6,680 bases of DNA from Archaeoglobaceae archaeon (GTDB lineage: Archaea; Halobacteriota; Archaeoglobi; Archaeoglobales; Archaeoglobaceae). This document shows positions 5,059 through 6,680 of this stretch, in pieces. The translations under genes and the position numbers were made by a program. The first letter of the stretch is position 1, and every line of letters begins with the position of its first letter. The DNA is taken from contig JALVYA010000213.1 of the NCBI GenBank assembly GCA_027038095.1, positions 1 through 6,680 of the forward strand, written 5' to 3'. The notes beneath the pieces are model-generated. The model saw only the letters and a list, made by a program, of their open reading frames with translations. It had not been told where the DNA came from and ran no database searches.

Positions 5059-5086
5059 TTTTTTACTGTTTTTCCTGCAACTTTTT
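5059..5086 (+). terminator. Triple T-tract terminator after rpsB
   Basis: T6 (5059-5064), T5 (5069-5073) and T5 (5082-5086) follow the rpsB stop within 40 bases. Closely spaced T-tracts without a required hairpin are typical of archaeal termination and would end the ribosomal-protein transcript. Confidence 0.6.
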
Positions 5087-5305
5087 GCGTTAATTTTCCG
5101 GCGCTTTCAGTGATGCAGTGATAATGCGTTCTCTACTTTTATTCTCAATTTTAATAATTCAAATTAATAATTAAATAAAATATAGGATGGATAAATAATA
5201 CAGAAAAATATTCGTGCTAAACATTAAAAAATAAATTCCTATAAAACGAGAAAATCTTGAGAAATTGCGGTGTATGCCTGTAACAAAAGATAAATCCCAG
5301 AATTT
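5087..5305. other. AT-rich intergenic spacer without a recognisable gene
   Basis: After the T-tracts the spacer before the ligase promoter becomes extremely AT-rich, especially 5140-5255. It has runs such as TTAATAATT occurring twice and AAATAAAATATA. I see no coding potential with family resemblance, no tRNA and no clear C/D-box guide RNA. A frame open from 5265 into the ligase has N-terminal residues unlike the family and runs across the ligase TATA box. Confidence 0.6.
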
Positions 5306-5320
5306 GAGAAAATTTAAATA
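5305..5320 (+). promoter_or_regulatory. BRE/TATA promoter of the PaaK-family ligase
   Basis: TTGAGAAAATTTAAATA contains the purine-rich BRE-like GAGAAAA directly followed by the consensus TTTAAATA (5313-5320). The expected start near 5342 leaves a very short leader that begins at the GAGGTGA ribosome binding site (5341-5347). Confidence 0.7.
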
Positions 5321-5351
5321 CTACCTGAACGAACCCGGCAGAGGTGATTCA

Positions 5352-6614
5352 ATGGAGCTTGTTGAGCTTGCGAGAAAAGGCGTTTACCTGTCTAAAAGGG
5401 AAATTGAGGAGGTAAAAAACAGGAGGTTCAGGGCTATCGTAAAATACGCATTCTGGAAAAGTCCGTTTTATCGAAAGAAGTTCAAGGAGCACGGAGTGGA
5501 CATAGACAGAATAAAGGGGGTTGAGGACATAACGAAACTCCCGCTCACGGTAAAACAGGAGCTGAGGGAAAGCTATCCGCTGAAAATGTGCTGCGTTCCC
5601 AAAGAGGAGATAGTTAGAGTCCAGATGAGCGGTGGAACAACGGGTCAGCCAGTGATAATACCGTACACGAGAGGCGACGTCGAAAGGTGGAAGGAGCTTA
5701 TGCTGAGAGCTTTTCACATAGCCGGAATTACGTCAAGAGACATCATACAGATAACCCCCGCTTTTGGCCTGTGGAACGGTGGATTCGGTTTTCACTTCGC
5801 AGCAGACGCTATAGATGCGTTCGTCATACCGCTCGGAGCTGGAAATACGAGAAATCAGGTCAAGTTTATGAGGGACTTTGGCACCACAGTCCTCTGCGCC
5901 ACGGCAAGCTATCCGTTACGAATAGCGGAAGTTGCTGAAGAAATGGGCGTGGATCTGAGAGAACTGCCGATATCTAGGCTTCTGCTCGGAGCCGAGCCAT
6001 GGACTGAGGAAATGAGAAAGCAGATTGAGGAGAGCTTTGGAGCTACTGCCTACGACATACCGGGATTGACGGAAATGGGTGGTGTCGGAACAACAGGCTT
6101 CGAATGCAGGATGAGGAAAGGTTTGCACGTCTGGGAGGATCACTACGTGGTGGAGGTAATAGATCCGGAAACGGGAGAAGTCCTCGACGAAGGTGAGGAA
6201 GGAGAAGTCGTTTACACTTCACTCACAAGAGAGGCGATGCCCCTGATTAGGTACAGAAGTGGAGAGGTTAGTGCCGTTCTCAGCAGAGAGCCGTGTGAGT
6301 GCGGGATAGAGCACATGACGATAAAGAGGATAAGGGGAAGAACCGACGACATGGTGATTTACAGGGGCGTAAAGTTCTACCCCGCCGACATCGAGGCAAT
6401 TCTCGCATCATATGGAATCAGACACTACCAGATAGAGGTTGGAAACGGAATAGTCGTGAAGTTTGAGGGAGATGAAAGCCTGACCGGACCAATTCTCAAA
6501 GACATAAAGGAATTTCTCGGCTTCAAGCCAAAACTCGTCGCTCTCAATCCGGGAGGTATAGAGAGGTCGAAGGGCAAGGCAAAAAGACTGATAAGGGTGG
6601 GTGATGCCTCGTGA
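5352..6614 (+). CDS. PaaK-family adenylate-forming ligase (phenylacetate-CoA ligase / coenzyme F390 synthetase type)
   Basis: A 420-residue member of the ANL superfamily that should activate a carboxylate (or F420, in F390 synthetases) with ATP. The phosphate loop is MSGGTTGQP (92-100). YDIPGLTEMGG (234-244) is the A5 motif. IRYRSGE (299-305) is the A7-like motif. GRTDDMVIYRGVKFYP (329-344) forms the hinge to the C-terminal lid. ERSKGKAKR (404-412) holds the likely catalytic lysine. Cys252, His259, Cys315 and Cys317 could form the structural zinc site seen in PaaK relatives. Motif A7 has Glu305 where an Asp is expected. ATG 5352 follows SD GAGGTGA with a four-base gap and a BRE/TATA promoter; the frame upstream to 5265 is not used. 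Length fits the family (about 430). The substrate is not deducible: aryl acid, F420 and unknown acids are all possible. A lipoprotein-like gene starts on its stop codon. Confidence 0.88.
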   Translation: MELVELARKGVYLSKREIEEVKNRRFRAIVKYAFWKSPFYRKKFKEHGVDIDRIKGVEDITKLPLTVKQELRESYPLKMCCVPKEEIVRVQMSGGTTGQPVIIPYTRGDVERWKELMLRAFHIAGITSRDIIQITPAFGLWNGGFGFHFAADAIDAFVIPLGAGNTRNQVKFMRDFGTTVLCATASYPLRIAEVAEEMGVDLRELPISRLLLGAEPWTEEMRKQIEESFGATAYDIPGLTEMGGVGTTGFECRMRKGLHVWEDHYVVEVIDPETGEVLDEGEEGEVVYTSLTREAMPLIRYRSGEVSAVLSREPCECGIEHMTIKRIRGRTDDMVIYRGVKFYPADIEAILASYGIRHYQIEVGNGIVVKFEGDESLTGPILKDIKEFLGFKPKLVALNPGGIERSKGKAKRLIRVGDAS

Positions 6615-6680
6615 AGGCAAAATTCGGAATTGCCATCATGCTGATCGTGCTCGCAGCGATTTCATGCGGTTGCATGAACA
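6611..6680 (+). CDS. N-terminus of a predicted exported lipoprotein (cut by window end)
   Basis: Only the first 23 codons are present. GTG at 6611 overlaps the ligase TGA stop (GTGA), with SD GGGTGAT (6599-6605) five bases before it, so translation is probably coupled. The peptide starts MKAKFG, continues with a hydrophobic stretch IAIMLIVLAAIS, and reaches C-G-C (residues 19 and 21). This matches a basic-hydrophobic-Cys lipoprotein signal; either cysteine could be the modified one. The mature domain lies outside the window, so its role is unknown. A substrate-binding protein is one possibility but nothing here shows it. Confidence 0.7.
   Translation, partial: MKAKFGIAIMLIVLAAISCGCMN

Noticed and set aside
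5105..5130. CAGTGATGCAGTGATAATGCG, resembling a C-box of a C/D guide RNA
   Set aside because: No matching D/D' CTGA boxes with proper spacing were found; it is probably a chance repeat.
5265..5351. N-terminal extension of the ligase from ATG 5265
   Set aside because: It crosses a consensus BRE/TATA box and the SD. The ATG at 5352 has a perfect GAGGTGA site.
1..6680. CRISPR arrays, insertion sequences, att sites, toxin-antitoxin or defence genes
   Set aside because: No regularly spaced repeats, transposase motifs, terminal inverted repeats or tRNA-end duplications were seen at either tRNA.

Overview
The window looks like chromosomal DNA from a hyperthermophilic euryarchaeon, most plausibly of the Archaeoglobales (Archaeoglobus/Geoglobus/Ferroglobus type). 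This placement is an inference. It rests on the archaeal gene string eL18-uL13-uS9-Rpo10-tRNA-Pro-Rpo6-uS2, BRE/TATA-type promoters, GGTGA-type ribosome binding sites, heavy AGG/AGA/ATA codon use, and metabolic neighbours known from that group. No database search was possible.

Left part, minus strand (1-2388). tRNA-His(GTG) carries a genome-encoded G-1 and has a clear promoter. Upstream of it is a 478-residue biotin-dependent carboxyltransferase subunit (PycB/OadA type) that ends where the biotin-carrier domain would normally begin. Next is thiE (thiamine-phosphate synthase), which appears to be read from a leaderless transcript.

Middle part, plus strand (2389-5046). A 115-bp divergent promoter region with an imperfect palindrome separates thiE from a translation/transcription operon. 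The operon runs eL18 (rpl18e), uL13, uS9, RNA polymerase subunit Rpo10 (rpoN), tRNA-Pro(CGG), subunit Rpo6 (rpoK) and uS2 (rpsB). The first four protein genes are 6-18 bp apart, and the SD sites of uS9 and rpoN overlap the preceding stop codon. Two oddities stand out. The rpoN frame runs 15 bases into tRNA-Pro and stops at the conserved TAG of its D-arm. The rpoK frame is clearly coding but has no ATG/GTG/TTG where its start should be; an ACG sits at the right distance from a good SD. Enolase, which lies between rpoK and rpsB in the well-described haloarchaeal operon, is missing.

Right part (5047-6680). T-tracts end the rpsB transcript. An AT-rich gap of about 300 bp follows, then a strong BRE/TATA/SD start for a PaaK/coenzyme-F390-synthetase-family adenylate-forming ligase (420 aa). 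Its stop codon overlaps the GTG start of a gene that is cut off by the window end and begins with a lipoprotein-like signal peptide.

The genes are mostly housekeeping and I see no convincing new defence or mobile system. The most interesting structure is the rpoN/tRNA-Pro/rpoK junction, where mRNA and tRNA maturation physically conflict and where rpoK translation may start at a non-canonical codon.
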